Of a stretch of DNA of 64,000 nt, positions 36,621 through 44,160 are shown one piece after another. Under the pieces are notes generated by a model. The model worked only from the letters and a program-made list of their open reading frames with translations. It was not told where the DNA came from and made no database searches. Source of the stretch: Gemmatimonadales bacterium. GTDB lineage: Bacteria; Gemmatimonadota; Gemmatimonadetes; Gemmatimonadales; GWC2-71-9. The stretch is taken from positions 62,001 to 126,000 of the forward strand of contig JAWKQM010000011.1 in the NCBI GenBank assembly GCA_041390145.1. The letters are read 5' to 3'. A program made the translations under genes and the position numbers. Every line of letters starts with the position of its first letter. The first letter of the stretch is position 1.

Positions 36621-37627
36621 GCCTTCAGGGAGTCCGATGGGGCGCTGCCGAAGATGGCGAGGGTTCGCGGGGCGCTCCTGGCGGGGGCTGCTGGCGTGGA
36701 GCCGTCCAGCGGCAGCGGCGGCGAGGCGATCTCCATGTCCTGCAACTCGGCGCTGGCGCTCTGACCGGATTGCTGGGACAGGAGCGCGGCCACCTCGGGG
36801 GCGGGGCCCTCGACGGTGCTGATCACCTCGCCGTTGGCGAGGAGCTGCGTGACCAGCGTGATCGGCCGGCCTCCCTGCGGGGCCTGCTGCTGCTTCACCT
36901 GGACGACGGGGACCCCCTCCACCCTCGGGACCCAATCGTCGCGCTCGGACTGGTCGTTGGCAAAGGAGACCGTCCGCCAGACGCCCGTCAGCACCGGCTC
37001 CTTGTCCGCCGAGGTGCCGCCGAGTGACGACAGCGACGTGCCCGGGGGCCGTGGCGGGTCGATCTGCGCCACGGGGAGGGCTTCGGGCTGGGCCGGTGAT
37101 GCGGCGGGGGGCGAGGGCGGGGAGGTTCGACGACGCGGGGTGGCTTCGGTGCGGGTTGCGAGCGCCTCCGGTGCGGGCGACTCCACTTCCATGGAGTTGC
37201 CGGCCGGTGTCACGGTGGTGACGGGATTGCCCTGGGCCGGGGGGACGATGTTCGAGGCGATCGGGTCGGCCGGGACGCCCGACTCGAACCAATGGTTCAT
37301 CCCCCAGCCGAGTCCGAGCGCGGCCACCACGCTGGCAGCCCAGGCGGCGTTGTGCAGTCGCCGGCTCCGGAGCGAAGGCGCCTGGTGGAAGGTGGGGGAG
37401 AGTTCGGCGTACGGCCGTGGCCGGATCCGGCGGGGGGCCGCGGTGACCAGGAGGGCCGTGGTGCGGTCGCGGAGGGCGGCAATCGCGTCGCGTTCGGCCC
37501 GGCAGCCTGGGCAACCGGCAAGATGGTGCTCGATCTCCACGCACTGCGACCGGCTCAGCGCCTGGTCCAGGTATGCGTGCAGTTCGTCTTCGGGAATGTG
37601 GCGCAGGGGTTCAGGAGTGCGCGGCAT
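36599..37627 (-). CDS. Anti-sigma factor with zinc-finger N-terminus and one membrane segment
   Basis: A 342-residue protein. The N-terminal anti-sigma domain has the ZAS zinc motif: His in HHLAGCPGC with two Cys, near residues 33-40. A single transmembrane helix lies at about 95-113, followed by a long Pro/Ser/Thr-rich periplasmic part with no recognised fold. ATG 37627 lies inside the sigma-factor gene (17-base overlap), the usual coupling of an ECF sigma factor to its anti-sigma. It should hold the sigma factor at the membrane until a signal releases it. The 3' end carries a tandem duplication. Confidence 0.85.
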   Translation of the reverse strand: MPRTPEPLRHIPEDELHAYLDQALSRSQCVEIEHHLAGCPGCRAERDAIAALRDRTTALLVTAAPRRIRPRPYAELSPTFHQAPSLRSRRLHNAAWAASVVAALGLGWGMNHWFESGVPADPIASNIVPPAQGNPVTTVTPAGNSMEVESPAPEALATRTEATPRRRTSPPSPPAASPAQPEALPVAQIDPPRPPGTSLSSLGGTSADKEPVLTGVWRTVSFANDQSERDDWVPRVEGVPVVQVKQQQAPQGGRPITLVTQLLANGEVISTVEGPAPEVAALLSQQSGQSASAELQDMEIASPPLPLDGSTPAAPARSAPRTLAIFGSAPSDSLKAFMLRVK

Positions 37628-38132
37628 GGTTCCGTTTCCGTTCGACTTCCATACGGTCATGGGCTTCGATGAGGCGCTTTCGGGCACGGGCCAGCGTGGT
37701 CCCGACGGCGCCGACGGCAAGTCCTGATTGTTCGGCAATTTCCGGATAGCTGAGGCCGGCGTCCCAGAGGAGGAGGACGTCCCGGTCGCGCTGGGAAAGT
37801 TCCGCCAGGGCCTCCCGGACCTTTTCCATCTTCTCATCGTGCTCGACGTTCTCTTCCCCCTCCGGCTCGACCTGGTGCCGCTGCGTCGGCTCGTTGGTCA
37901 GCAGCGTCAGGTGCTTCCTCCGCCGGATGGCCGACCGGGCCTCGTCGCGCGCCAGGTTGGCCGCCACGGCAAAGACCCACGCCCGCGGCTTCTCCGGCCG
38001 ATGCCGCATGGCCCGGACGAACACCTCCTGTGCCAGGTCCTCCGCCCGGTCGGCGTCCCACACCTTGCGGTACAGGAACCGCACCACCGCGGCGTAGGTC
38101 GTCAGGTAGAGGGTTTCGAGTTCGTCGCGCAC
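37611..38132 (-). CDS. ECF-type RNA polymerase sigma factor
   Basis: A 173-residue sigma-70 family factor with regions 2 and 4 only. Region 2 has RAEDLAQEVFVRA and WVFAVAANLARDEAR, and region 4 has LSQRDRDVLLLWDAGLSYPEIAEQSGLAVGAVGTTLARARKRL. A short acidic linker separates them. GTG 38132, with AAAGG upstream, was chosen because it gives the normal ECF start. A possible -7 element CATATTTG lies at 38182-38175 on the same strand. Target regulon unknown; autoregulation is common in such pairs. Confidence 0.93.
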   Translation of the reverse strand: MRDELETLYLTTYAAVVRFLYRKVWDADRAEDLAQEVFVRAMRHRPEKPRAWVFAVAANLARDEARSAIRRRKHLTLLTNEPTQRHQVEPEGEENVEHDEKMEKVREALAELSQRDRDVLLLWDAGLSYPEIAEQSGLAVGAVGTTLARARKRLIEAHDRMEVERKRNHAAHS

Positions 38133-38251
38133 GCAGGGCCTTTGGGACTGGGAAGTACGGCTGCACGTCCATCTCAAATATGGTACTCTCGGGCCGAAAT
38201 GCCATCTGGGTAGGAGACGCTTGTGGGGGGCGCCGGTGCACACCGCCCCGT

Positions 38252-38992
38252 CTATTTCTTGAACACGCAGCCCGGATGGAAGAGGTCGCCCCCCTCCGGC
38301 CAGGTGCTGCAGAGGTCGGGCTTGGCAGGGCGGCCGTCTTCGCGGAGCCGCCCGTGGAGGGTGCAGGCCACGCCGTCCTCGCCGAGGTAGCCGCAGGCTG
38401 AGATCATCTCGGATTCGATCGAGTCCTCCTCGTCGCGGTCGGTCTTGCAGAGGTACGGGGACTGTCTCGCCCTGACCAGCGCCTCGAGGCGGGTCTCCTC
38501 ACGGGTGCACATGATCTCGACCTGCAGGTCCCTGCAGCAGGCCGCGCCCCGCGTGTGCTCGGCGGTCTTGCACGGGGCGCCCAGGCATGGGTTTGTCCCC
38601 AGGACAGGAAGCCCTGCCTTGACGTCCACCGCCGGACGGGCCACGAGGCGCCGCTGGTCCACGAGCCGGAACCGGTTGCCGCCCAGCTGTCTCGGTTGGT
38701 CGGGGCGCCGGGGGCGGGCAGGGGCTGGGCCGGCAAACCCATGGGCCCGGCACTTGGCCCGACCGTCGCCCTCCTTGAAGTGCTTGCAGGGCACGTGCAA
38801 CCTGGTGTCGACCAGCAACTCCCCCTTCCGGACATACAGGCGGCCGAAGTCCATCCGGTCGGTGTGGCCCAGGAGCCAGGTGGCCTCGTGGTCGAGCGAC
38901 TCGGGTCCGTCTTCCAGCTGGCCGATCCGGAGGGTGACATCGAGGTACCGGCACTGACGGCCGAGCGACTTGCAGGGGGGCGGTGTGGGCAT
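38252..38992 (-). CDS. Cysteine-rich protein of unknown function
   Basis: A 246-residue soluble protein with over a dozen Cys spread in pairs: CKSLGRQC at the start, CKHFKEGDGRAKC, CLGAPC, a central CC, then CGYLGEDGVAC, DLC and GC near the end. Such spacing suggests metal or iron-sulfur binding, as in YkgJ-like or zinc-ribbon proteins, but no family was recognised. No signal peptide. It lies upstream of and in line with the sigma gene, 119 bp away, and is divergent from the plastocyanin gene. Confidence 0.65.
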   Translation of the reverse strand: MPTPPPCKSLGRQCRYLDVTLRIGQLEDGPESLDHEATWLLGHTDRMDFGRLYVRKGELLVDTRLHVPCKHFKEGDGRAKCRAHGFAGPAPARPRRPDQPRQLGGNRFRLVDQRRLVARPAVDVKAGLPVLGTNPCLGAPCKTAEHTRGAACCRDLQVEIMCTREETRLEALVRARQSPYLCKTDRDEEDSIESEMISACGYLGEDGVACTLHGRLREDGRPAKPDLCSTWPEGGDLFHPGCVFKK

Positions 38993-39079
38993 GGGGGTCC
39001 GGATTGAGTGATCGCCGATGGTTCAGCCGAGAATGATAGCCGCACCGGGGGAGACTCGCGTGGCGGGGGGGGCGTCGGT

Positions 39080-39087
39080 TATCTTTG
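39080..39087 (+). promoter_or_regulatory. TAnnTTTG -7 element before the plastocyanin gene
   Basis: TATCTTTG, exact match, 97 bases before the ATG at 39184. No -33 TTG at normal spacing. A 90-nt leader is implied. The rest of the 190-bp gap (38993-39183) shows nothing else. Confidence 0.45.
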
Positions 39088-39183
39088 CGCCTTCGTTCAC
39101 AAGGGGATCCGCACTTGTGCACGTGGGCCGGGCGGAGATGTGCGGGCGGGACAATTCATCAGCTCTTCGGAGGTTTGGCAGCG

Positions 39184-39657
39184 ATGCAGAAGATCAGCTT
39201 GGTTGCAGGTTTGGCCATTTTGGTGGCCGCGTGTGGTGGCGAGAACAAGGCCCCGGAGCAGGCGCCAGCGGCGACCCCGGCGGCCGAAGCGGCGCCCGCG
39301 GCGGCTCCCGCCCCGACTGGCACCACCTATGACGTCAACATGGAATTCGATGGCACGACCTATCACTTCGTGCCGAGCACCTTGACCATCAAGCCCGGCG
39401 ACGTCGTGAACTTCCATAACGTCAGCGGTGGCCCGCACAACGTCGCCTTCTGGGCTGACAGCATCCCGGCCGGCGCGGCGGCGGTGCTCGGCGCGAACAT
39501 GCCCGACCAGATGCAGCCCCTCTCGGGCACCATGCTTGTCGTGCCGGACGCGGTCTACACGATCTCGTTCGCCGGCGCACCCGAGGGCGACTACAAGTTC
39601 TACTGCCTGCCGCACCTCGCGATGGGGATGAAGGGGATGATCACCGTCGAAGACTGA
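39184..39657 (+). CDS. Plastocyanin/cupredoxin lipoprotein
   Basis: A 157-residue exported blue-copper protein. The signal ends at LVAAC (Cys17 lipid anchor), and an Ala/Pro-rich linker (about 22-46) follows. The cupredoxin domain has His in GGPHNV and the loop YCLPHLAMGM, giving Cys, His and Met ligands with plastocyanin spacing (C-x2-H-x4-M). It could accept electrons from the Act complex 2.7 kb upstream, an inference from function and proximity. ATG 39184 follows GGAGG by about ten bases. Confidence 0.92.
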   Translation: MQKISLVAGLAILVAACGGENKAPEQAPAATPAAEAAPAAAPAPTGTTYDVNMEFDGTTYHFVPSTLTIKPGDVVNFHNVSGGPHNVAFWADSIPAGAAAVLGANMPDQMQPLSGTMLVVPDAVYTISFAGAPEGDYKFYCLPHLAMGMKGMITVED

Positions 39658-39686
39658 GTCTTCGCCAAGGCTTCACGGCGGTCACC

Positions 39687-39719
39687 ACGAGGGGCAACCA
39701 GTGACTGGTTGCCCCTCGT
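39687..39719. terminator. Bidirectional terminator between the plastocyanin and PAP2 genes
   Basis: Perfect 14-bp stem ACGAGGGGCAACCA / TGGTTGCCCCTCGT with a 5-nt loop between convergent genes. Confidence 0.88.
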
Positions 39720-39760
39720 TGTATGCAGTCTGAAATTGAACTTCGGCCCCGCTGCCCCGC

Positions 39761-40582
39761 CTATTCCTTGTACTTACCCCCCGCCCACCACGCCACCATG
39801 CCCACCGCGATGCCCGTCAGGGCATCAACGCCGTAATGCATCTGGCAATACACCACCGAGACAATGAGCAGGAGCGCCGGGACGAGCATGGCGAGGCCGA
39901 GCCGCCGGTCGCCGCGCCACGCCCCGGAAGTCGCCGCGATGGTGGCAGCCACATGTGACGACGGGAACGCCGCGCCGTAGGAACTCCCCGAGGCGAGCAT
40001 CGCGTACACCAATCGGGCCGGCCCGTTGTCCAGGAACCAGGCGTCGGGCCGCGGGAACTCGTAGTACGGACCGACCACCGGCCAGGTCAGGAAGACGAGG
40101 TAGCAGGCGAGCAGCGTCAGGATGACCACGTACATCGAGCGTCGAAGCGAGAACCAGTCCCGTCGCAGCGCGAAATAGGCGACGGGCAGGAGCAGAAGGA
40201 GATAGTAGCTCCAATAGGAGGCGTGCAGGATGGTCGAGGCGATGGTGCTCGGAAAGTGGTCCCGCCAGAGGGTCTGGCTCACCTGCTCGCCGAAGATGGC
40301 CAGCTCCCACCCCTGCACCGTGGCGTCGTGGATGGTGATGCCGCCGGCGTTCAGGATGTCGATTTCGCTGTAGAAGAGAATCAGGAGGATGACGGGGTAG
40401 ACCTCCCGGACCACCCGGCCCACCGGTCCAAGCCCGGGGCGGGTCACCAGCAGGATCAGCACCACGACCAGGGCGTGGGCCCCCAGCAGCCACCAGCAGC
40501 CGGGGCTCTCCGGTGCCCGGGCCAGGGCCAGGGCGGAGACGATCGCGACGTACCCGAGAATCACCTTGTCCAGTGTGCGCAT
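39761..40582 (-). CDS. PAP2 superfamily membrane enzyme of the sphingolipid operon
   Basis: A 273-residue polytopic protein (about six hydrophobic helices) with PAP2 motifs C2, AAFPSSHVA, and C3, YCQMHYGVDALTG; motif C1 is not clear. Homologues act as lipid phosphatases or as AUR1-like inositol-phosphorylceramide synthases. At the end of an Spt-bCerS-CerR operon, a role in head-group addition or removal of a phosphorylated sphingolipid is inferred. ATG 40582 overlaps the preceding stop (TGATG); ATG 40591 is an alternative. The stop is followed by a G-rich octamer repeat. Confidence 0.8.
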   Translation of the reverse strand: MRTLDKVILGYVAIVSALALARAPESPGCWWLLGAHALVVVLILLVTRPGLGPVGRVVREVYPVILLILFYSEIDILNAGGITIHDATVQGWELAIFGEQVSQTLWRDHFPSTIASTILHASYWSYYLLLLLPVAYFALRRDWFSLRRSMYVVILTLLACYLVFLTWPVVGPYYEFPRPDAWFLDNGPARLVYAMLASGSSYGAAFPSSHVAATIAATSGAWRGDRRLGLAMLVPALLLIVSVVYCQMHYGVDALTGIAVGMVAWWAGGKYKE

Positions 40583-41550
40583 CAGATCCATTTCTCCGTG
40601 CGATACCACGCCATGGTCTCCGCGAGCCCCTTGGCGATATCGGTGCCGGGCTGCCATCCGGTGTCGGCCATCAACTCGGCCGGGCTTCCAGTCCATGCCG
40701 CCTCGAAGAACTCATCCGCCTTCTCGGAGGAGAGGACGCTCGCCGTGCCGGTCAGCTTGGCGGCGCCGCCGATGGCGGCCAGCAGCCCACGACCGATCAC
40801 TTCGGGCACCGAAAGCACCAGGACATCCCGACCCACGGCCGTGCCGATCTGTCGTGCAAAGGCCCCGGAGGTAAATACCTCGGGATGGCAGGGCAGGTAG
40901 GTCTTGCCAATGGTGTTGGCGCTGGTGCCCGCCGCGATCAGCGCCTCGGCGAGGTCGGGGCCGAAAATGGCGGACAGTTCCTGGTCGCCCTTCCCGAACA
41001 CCGGCGCGATTCCCCACTTGGCCATCTTGAACAGCTTGAGCACCTCGACATCGCGCGGCCCATACACCATCGGTGGCCGGAGGATGACCCAGGGCAGGGG
41101 GCCGGACCGCACGACCGCCTCACCGGCCAGCTTGCTGCGGCCGTAGGCGGTGACCGGCCGGGGCGGTTCGCCGCCGACGAGCGGGACTCCGCGGGCGGCG
41201 GGGCCCGCGGCGGCCATGCTGGAGACGAGGACGAAGCGAGGGGAGCCGGACTCCCGGGCGGCGGCGAGGAGGTTGGCGGTGCCGTCGCGGTTGGCTTGAA
41301 GGAACTCGGCGTCGTTGCGTGCCGCCACGACCCCCGCCACGTGATAGATGACATCCACTCCCGCGGCGGCCTCGCGCAGGGCGTCGAGGGCGTTGAGGTC
41401 GCCACGAACGAGCCGGACGCCGCGGTCGGCCAGCCCGGCGGCCTTGGCCGGGGTGCGGACCAGCGCGGTGACCTCGTCGCCGCGTTTCAGGAGTGAGTCG
41501 ATGAGATGACTGCCGACGAAGCCGGTGCCGCCGGTGACGAGCGCCTTCAC
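40582..41550 (-). CDS. NAD(P)-dependent epimerase-type reductase, predicted ceramide reductase
   Basis: A 322-residue extended SDR. The Rossmann motif GGTGFVGSHL is at 7-16, and the active site is TAYGRSKLAGE with Tyr-x3-Lys. On its own it would be called a 3-beta-HSD/epimerase-like protein. Flanked by an Spt gene and an N-acyltransferase gene, it matches the bacterial CerR described in Caulobacter, which reduces the 3-keto group after N-acylation. Starts at GTG overlapping the upstream stop (GTGA). Function is inferred from family and context. Confidence 0.78.
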   Translation of the reverse strand: MKALVTGGTGFVGSHLIDSLLKRGDEVTALVRTPAKAAGLADRGVRLVRGDLNALDALREAAAGVDVIYHVAGVVAARNDAEFLQANRDGTANLLAAARESGSPRFVLVSSMAAAGPAARGVPLVGGEPPRPVTAYGRSKLAGEAVVRSGPLPWVILRPPMVYGPRDVEVLKLFKMAKWGIAPVFGKGDQELSAIFGPDLAEALIAAGTSANTIGKTYLPCHPEVFTSGAFARQIGTAVGRDVLVLSVPEVIGRGLLAAIGGAAKLTGTASVLSSEKADEFFEAAWTGSPAELMADTGWQPGTDIAKGLAETMAWYRTEKWI

Positions 41551-42692
41551 AGCGGTCGGTCGTACATCCGGAGCGTCTGGTACACCGTGAAACCCATCTT
41601 GGAGAGCCCCAGGTTCATGGCGGGATTGTCTTCGAGAATCCAGCCGCCTTCGCCCCAGTAGATGCCGTGCTCCGCCGCCTTGGTCCAGACGGCGTGATAG
41701 AGCACCGAGTCGAGCCCGCGCCCGCGGAACTCCGGCACGACGCCGAGGAGCGGAATCCGGCAGCGCCGGAGTTTTTCCGTCTTGAGCGCCCAGAGCAGCC
41801 GGAGGACGACCATCGGCGTGAGGCGACCCTGCCGGTTGCTGCGGAAGATGACGTTGAAGTCGGGGATGGCCAGCGAAAATCCGACGGGCACCCCGTCCTT
41901 CTCCGCAAAGGTGATGAGATCGGGCACGATGACCGGCTTGAACTGCTTGGCCAGGTGATCGATTTCGTGGTCGGTCATCGGGACAAAGCCCCAGTTCTTT
42001 TCCCAGGACCGGTTGTAGAGCACCTTGATCAGCTCGATCTCTTCATGGAACCGCTTCATGTTGATGGGTCGCAGCGTGACGCCCATCCGGCTCTGCATGA
42101 TGCTCACCGCCCGGGTCAGCCGCTCGTGCACCGGCTTGTAGGCGCGGAAGGTGAGGTCGCCGCCCTGGTAGATCAGCAGGTCCTTGGCCTTCTCGAACCC
42201 GGCGTGCTCCACCAGTTGCACGTAATAGGGCGGATTGTGCGGCATCATGATGGTGGGCGGCGTGTCGAAGCCGTCCACCTTGAGGCCGCACTCTTCGTTG
42301 ACGGAGAAGGAGGCGGGCCCCCGCATCGTGTCGAACCCGCGGGCCCGGAGCCAGGCGGCGGCGGCGTCGAAGAGGGCGTCGGCGATGGCCTGGTCGTTCT
42401 CGCACTCGAAGAAGCCGAAGAAGCCGACCTTGTCGAGGTGGATCTCGTTGTGGAGCGTGTTGCTCTGGGCGGTGATGCGTCCGACCACGGCCCCTGCCCG
42501 CCTGGCGAGGAAGTATTCCGCTTCACCGTGTTCAAAATAGGGGTTCTTGGTGCGGTCGAGGAGGGTGCGGACATCCATGCGGAGCGGCGGAACCCAGTTT
42601 GGGTCCGCCGCGTGCAGCCGGTAGGGCAGGGCAACAAAGGCGTTGAGGTCGGCGCCGGTGCGGACGGGCGTGACCTGGAGGGCTCCGTTCAG
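41547..42692 (-). CDS. GNAT-fold N-acyltransferase, predicted bacterial ceramide synthase, CTG start
   Basis: A 381-residue protein of a GNAT-like family that includes bacterial ceramide synthase (bCerS). Conserved blocks: DPNWVPPLR, FEHGEAEYFLARRAG, GRITAQSN, GFFGFFECENDQ, RGPASFSVNEECGL and a C-terminal GVVPEFRGRGLDS acyl-CoA-binding loop. The first ATG (42578) would cut off LPYRLHAADPNWVPPLR, which belongs to the family. The frame reaches back to CTG 42692, which overlaps the Spt stop as CTGA, the same geometry as the ATGA and GTGA overlaps elsewhere here. No other start codon is available. Confidence 0.78.
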   Translation of the reverse strand: MNGALQVTPVRTGADLNAFVALPYRLHAADPNWVPPLRMDVRTLLDRTKNPYFEHGEAEYFLARRAGAVVGRITAQSNTLHNEIHLDKVGFFGFFECENDQAIADALFDAAAAWLRARGFDTMRGPASFSVNEECGLKVDGFDTPPTIMMPHNPPYYVQLVEHAGFEKAKDLLIYQGGDLTFRAYKPVHERLTRAVSIMQSRMGVTLRPINMKRFHEEIELIKVLYNRSWEKNWGFVPMTDHEIDHLAKQFKPVIVPDLITFAEKDGVPVGFSLAIPDFNVIFRSNRQGRLTPMVVLRLLWALKTEKLRRCRIPLLGVVPEFRGRGLDSVLYHAVWTKAAEHGIYWGEGGWILEDNPAMNLGLSKMGFTVYQTLRMYDRPL

Positions 42693-43897
42693 ATGACGCC
42701 GAGCTCGCGACCGATCTTCGCGAAGGCCTCGAGCGCGAAGTCGATCTGATCAAAGGTATGGGTGGCCATGAGGCTGGTCCGTAGCCGGCACTGGGCCGGC
42801 GGAACGGCCGGCGGGGCCACCGGATTGGTGAAGACGCCGGCGTCGAAGAGCTTCCGCCAGAAGAGAAACGTCGTGTCGAGCGGGCCGATGAGCACCGGCA
42901 CGATCGGGGTCTCCGTCGGCCCGATGTCGAAGCCGAGGTGGCGGAAGCCGTCCTGCAGGCGCCGGGTGTTGGCCCAGAGCGCTTCGCGCCGCTCCGGCTC
43001 CTGCTGCATCACCTGGAGGGCGGCGAGCACCCCGGCGGTGTTGGCGGGCGGGAGCGAGGCGGTGAAGATGAGCGGCCGGCAGTGGTGGCGCAGGTACTCG
43101 ATGACGTTGCTCTTGGCGGCGACGAACCCGCCGATGGAGGCCAGCGACTTGGAGAAGGTGCCGGCGATGATGTCGACTTCGTCGGACATGCCGAAGTGGG
43201 CGGCGGTGCCGTTGCCGTTGGGGCCGAGGACACCGAGGGAGTGGGCGTCGTCGATGGCGAGCGCGGCGCCGTGCTTCCGCGCCAGCGCGGACAGTCCGGC
43301 CACGTCGGCGATATCGCCTTCCATGGAGTAGACGCCGTCGACGATGATCATCATCCCGCGGCCGGCGGCGGCGTCGGGGGCCATCTTGCGGTCGAGCTGG
43401 GCCAGATTGCCGTGGTTGAAGCGGCTGGTGGTCCCGTAGGACATCTTGGCGCCGTCGACAATGGAGGCGTGGTCGAGCTTGTCGAGGTAGACGACGTCGT
43501 CCTTGCCGACGAGGGCGGAAATCAGGCCGAGGTTCGCGTTATAGCCGGTCGAGAAGACGAGACAGTCCTCCTTGCCGACAAACTCGGCGAGGGCGGCCTC
43601 GAGTTGCTGATGCAGGTCGAGGGTGCCGTTCAGGAAGCGGCTGCCGGTGCACCCGGACCCGTAGCGGTGCAGGGCCCGGGAGGCGGCCTCGAGCACTTTC
43701 GGGTGGTGCGTCAGGCCGAGATAGTTGTTCGACCCGAGCATGATCCGCTTTTCGCCTTCGATGACCACCACGGTGTCTTCCGACTCCGAAATGGGCTTGA
43801 AGTACGGATAGAGCCCGGCCGCCTTGATCTCGTCGACCTTGGTGAAATCACGGCACTTGTCGAACAGCGCAACGTGCGGAAGGGTCTGAGTGGCCAC
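42689..43897 (-). CDS. spt: Serine palmitoyltransferase (alpha-oxoamine synthase family)
   Basis: A 402-residue PLP enzyme predicted to join serine and palmitoyl-thioester to 3-ketosphinganine. PLP lysine Lys250 is in GTFSKSLASIGGF, the form typical of Spt; BioF and Kbl carry LGKALG there. His143 in LDHAS and DDAHSLG (Asp217, His219) are the cofactor contacts, and GSGCTGSRFLNGTLDLHQQLE is conserved in the family. GTG start with GAGG upstream. First gene of a tightly overlapping four-gene set, which strongly supports sphingolipid rather than threonine or biotin metabolism. Confidence 0.9.
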   Translation of the reverse strand: MATQTLPHVALFDKCRDFTKVDEIKAAGLYPYFKPISESEDTVVVIEGEKRIMLGSNNYLGLTHHPKVLEAASRALHRYGSGCTGSRFLNGTLDLHQQLEAALAEFVGKEDCLVFSTGYNANLGLISALVGKDDVVYLDKLDHASIVDGAKMSYGTTSRFNHGNLAQLDRKMAPDAAAGRGMMIIVDGVYSMEGDIADVAGLSALARKHGAALAIDDAHSLGVLGPNGNGTAAHFGMSDEVDIIAGTFSKSLASIGGFVAAKSNVIEYLRHHCRPLIFTASLPPANTAGVLAALQVMQQEPERREALWANTRRLQDGFRHLGFDIGPTETPIVPVLIGPLDTTFLFWRKLFDAGVFTNPVAPPAVPPAQCRLRTSLMATHTFDQIDFALEAFAKIGRELGVI

Positions 43898-43943
43898 GAA
43901 ACCTCGGGCGGGCTGAATGGTCCGGAGGGATGCCCCCCATCGC

Positions 43944-43970
43944 TATGTAACAGAACGGTTTAAACTACAA
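43944..43970 (-). promoter_or_regulatory. Possible promoter of the sphingolipid operon
   Basis: AT-rich patch upstream of spt: minus-strand TTGTAG (43970-43965), 15-bp spacer, TACATA (43949-43944); an alternative -7 is TAGTTTAA (43967-43960). The rest of the 263-bp gap to 44160 holds only the oppositely directed M6 promoter. Confidence 0.35.
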
Positions 43971-44089
43971 AATTGGGGGGCAGGGCACAAGCGCAAGGGG
44001 GGCGGACCCCTCCCCCACGTCCATCCTGTGCTCCCGGGCTCCCTTCGTTCGTCCCCTCGCGTGACATGGCGACAAGGCACCCGGCCCGA

Positions 44090-44120
44090 TTGAATGCTGG
44101 AGCCCTCTCGGCTACATTTG
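44090..44120 (+). promoter_or_regulatory. Bacteroidota-like promoter of the M6 protease operon
   Basis: TTGAAT (44090-44095), 17-bp spacer, TACATTTG (44113-44120), the best complete match in the window to the TTG / TAnnTTTG promoter type. Predicted leader about 35 nt. Confidence 0.6.
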
Positions 44121-44160
44121 CCGGCCACCCCCCAACGGACCTGATTCCGGAGTAATTCCT

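Noticed and set aside
42689..43897. Glycine C-acetyltransferase (Kbl) or BioF
   Set aside because: The PLP-lysine region reads TFSKSLASIGG, as in Spt, and the neighbours are lipid genes rather than tdh or bio genes.
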